A stretch of 64,000 nucleotides of DNA from JABSOG01 sp041583135. GTDB taxonomy: Bacteria > Pseudomonadota > Gammaproteobacteria > Enterobacterales > Alteromonadaceae. The first letter of the stretch is position 1; each line of letters opens with the position of its first letter. The stretch spans positions 45,006 to 109,005 of the forward strand of contig JBFHGJ010000007.1 in the NCBI GenBank assembly GCA_041583135.1. The letters are read 5' to 3'. Under the pieces are notes generated by a model. The model ran no database searches, was not told the origin of the DNA, and saw only the letters and a program-made list of their open reading frames with translations. Shown here piece by piece: positions 62,496 through 64,000 of this stretch. The translations under genes were made by a program, and so were the position numbers.

Positions 62496-64000
62496 ATGAA
62501 TCAATCATTTGAGTCGCTATTTAAACAGTTGCCAAAGGTGCTACAGCTACATGCCCAAGGTCATTGGCAAAATTTGCAGGCCCGATATGAACCGATTATT
62601 CAATCTTTAGATGACGAGCGTCATCACCTGATCCGCTATTGTTTTGCCTTAAGTGATTTCATTGCCGAGTCTTGCATCTATAATCAGCCTATTTTTGAAC
62701 GTCTTTTTATCGATGATAAGGCGTTGACCTTAGATGAGGTGGAGACGCAACTTGCCAAGGTCAGTCAATGCGAAAGCGAACCACAGTTTATGTCGGCGCT
62801 GCGACTGTTACGCAAGTCGGTGATGGCGCACATTGCCAAGACCGACCTGTTAAAAGGTCAGGATATAGAAACGAGCTTCAAACTGCTTTCTACCATCTGC
62901 GACCGCTTTATTATGGCTGCCTATCACAAGGCCTATGCCGAAGTCGCCAAGGTCTTCGGCCAGCCCAAGGCCGACAATGGCGAAGCCATGCCGATGACGA
63001 TTTTGGGCATGGGTAAACTCGGTGGCGGCGAGCTTAACTTTTCCTCCGATATCGATTTGATTTTTTGCTATCCCCACAGCGGTCAAACCGAAGGCGGCCG
63101 CAGGGTGGCCGACAATCAGCAGTTTTTTGTCAAGGTGGCGCAAAAGACCATTCAATACCTCAATCATCACAGCGCCGAAGGGTTTGTGTTCCGTGTCGAT
63201 ATGCGCCTGAGGCCGTTTGGCGATAGTGGTCCTTTGGTGATGAGTTATTCGGCGATGGAAGATTATTATCAAGAGCAGGGCAGGGATTGGGAGCGATATG
63301 CCATGCTCAAAGCCAGAGTGATAGGTGAGCAGCAAAACCCCTACGCGCAGCAGTTGTATGGTTTACTTAGACCTTTTGTTTATCGCCGTTATATTGATTT
63401 TTCAGTGATTGAATCATTACGCAAGATGAAATTGCTGATCAGCCAAGAAGCTCGTCGCAAAGACAGTGGCGTCAATATAAAGCTCGGTACCGGTGGAATT
63501 CGCGAAGTCGAGTTTGTTGCCCAGGCGTTGCAGATGATCAGAGGGGGACGAGAAAAGCAACTTCAGGTGCGTTCGCTGTTGCTTGCGCTAGAGCGATTAG
63601 ATGAGCTACAAGCCATCGATAGCGAGACTTTCGAAGGATTAAAGCAGAATTATTTGAAGCTGCGAGTGTGTGAACATTATCTCCAGCAGTTTAACGATTG
63701 CCAAACCCAGTGGCTGCCCGACGATGAGATTGGACAGGCGAGGTTGAGCCATTTGCTCGGCGCCGAACAGTGGTCACAGTGCCTTGATTATGTGCATCAG
63801 GTGATGGCCACGGTGCATGAGCATTTTAGCGACCTGATTGCCGAGAGCGCTGAGGAGAAGGCCGAGCAACTCAGTCCATTTGAGATCTTGTGGCAGTTGC
63901 CAGAATCTTCCAGTACGCAGGATATCTTTCAATATTTGCAGCCCGATGAGTTGCAATCGCTGACTGAGCGCATCGGCAACTTTAAGCGGGAGTGTCAAAA
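62496..64000 (+). CDS. glnE: Bifunctional glutamine synthetase adenylyltransferase/deadenylase (N-terminal part)
   Basis: The first 501 codons of a gene cut by the window end. GlnE adds or removes AMP on glutamine synthetase under P-II control. The N-terminal nucleotidyltransferase (deadenylase) domain is visible: TILGMGKLGGGELNFSSDIDLIF with catalytic Asp185 and Asp187, then FRVDMRLRPFGDSGPLVMSY and ERYAMLKARVI, GTGGIREVEFVAQ near 330. The start at 62496 has GGAAAG upstream. E. coli has ygiF-glnE adjacent; here glnE follows the inserted pair. Confidence 0.95.
   Translation, partial: MNQSFESLFKQLPKVLQLHAQGHWQNLQARYEPIIQSLDDERHHLIRYCFALSDFIAESCIYNQPIFERLFIDDKALTLDEVETQLAKVSQCESEPQFMSALRLLRKSVMAHIAKTDLLKGQDIETSFKLLSTICDRFIMAAYHKAYAEVAKVFGQPKADNGEAMPMTILGMGKLGGGELNFSSDIDLIFCYPHSGQTEGGRRVADNQQFFVKVAQKTIQYLNHHSAEGFVFRVDMRLRPFGDSGPLVMSYSAMEDYYQEQGRDWERYAMLKARVIGEQQNPYAQQLYGLLRPFVYRRYIDFSVIESLRKMKLLISQEARRKDSGVNIKLGTGGIREVEFVAQALQMIRGGREKQLQVRSLLLALERLDELQAIDSETFEGLKQNYLKLRVCEHYLQQFNDCQTQWLPDDEIGQARLSHLLGAEQWSQCLDYVHQVMATVHEHFSDLIAESAEEKAEQLSPFEILWQLPESSSTQDIFQYLQPDELQSLTERIGNFKRECQ

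Noticed and set aside
1..64000. Insertion sequences, prophage, tRNA/rRNA genes or integrative elements
   Set aside because: No transposase, integrase, phage structural gene, tRNA-like cloverleaf or rRNA sequence was seen on either strand; all large frames match cellular genes.

Overview
The window is chromosomal DNA from a gammaproteobacterium, most likely Alteromonadales in or near the Shewanella/Ferrimonas group. The evidence is protein resemblance (yciO, rluB, yfbV, rlmA, prfC, serB, radA, ygiM, ygiF, glnE types), neighbour pairs known from that group (rnm-yciO, arsC-like-dapE, a ytjB/serB neighbourhood, radA beside a large PilZ protein), and the density of chemotaxis and cyclic-di-GMP genes. 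I cannot fix the genus. Genes are densely packed, GC is about 50% by eye, and I see no insertion sequence, prophage, tRNA, rRNA or CRISPR array. The window begins inside trpC and ends inside glnE.

Layout. 1-4.0 kb: trpEGDC on the minus strand behind a long leader. The leader appears to hold two complete ribosome-dependent attenuators in series, each with its own Trp-rich leader peptide and terminator; this is the most striking feature of the window. 4.0-10 kb: rnm, yciO, rluB, deaD and a CoA-transferase on the plus strand. 10-18 kb: asparaginase, a hydrolase, a lipoprotein prolyl isomerase, dgt, alaA, an LRAT-like protein, a CheY-like regulator and proS. 18-25 kb: small proteins, then a minus-strand run (ACT-domain protein, degenerate EIIA-Glc-like protein, arsC-like, dapE, M15 peptidase, DUF2897), yfbV, and rlmA/xthA. 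25-32.6 kb: an unrecognised helical-repeat protein, DHH and HDOD proteins, a DUF6765-like protein and a TonB-dependent receptor. 32.8-37.5 kb: a compact prfC-argS-pdxH-tatD run. 37.6-43.6 kb: ytjB and serB, separated by a small membrane protein, a methyltransferase-like protein and a chemoreceptor. 43.6-53.2 kb: a two-PilZ-domain protein, radA, an M1 aminopeptidase, a canonical HD-GYP and a degenerate HD-GYP. 53.4-58 kb: a 49-bp tandem palindromic repeat, a PutA without the N-terminal DNA-binding domain, and a divergent Lrp-type regulator with two dyads between them. 58-64 kb: ygiM, ygiF, a response-regulator diguanylate cyclase with a DUF350 membrane protein, and glnE.

Themes: amino-acid metabolism (Trp, Pro, Ser, Ala, Asn, DAP, Glu/Gln), translation and rRNA maturation (rnm, rluB, rlmA, proS, argS, prfC), and c-di-GMP signalling (one GGDEF, one active-looking and one dead-looking HD-GYP, one double PilZ). 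Several starts are TTG or GTG and were set by ribosome-binding site or stop-start overlap.
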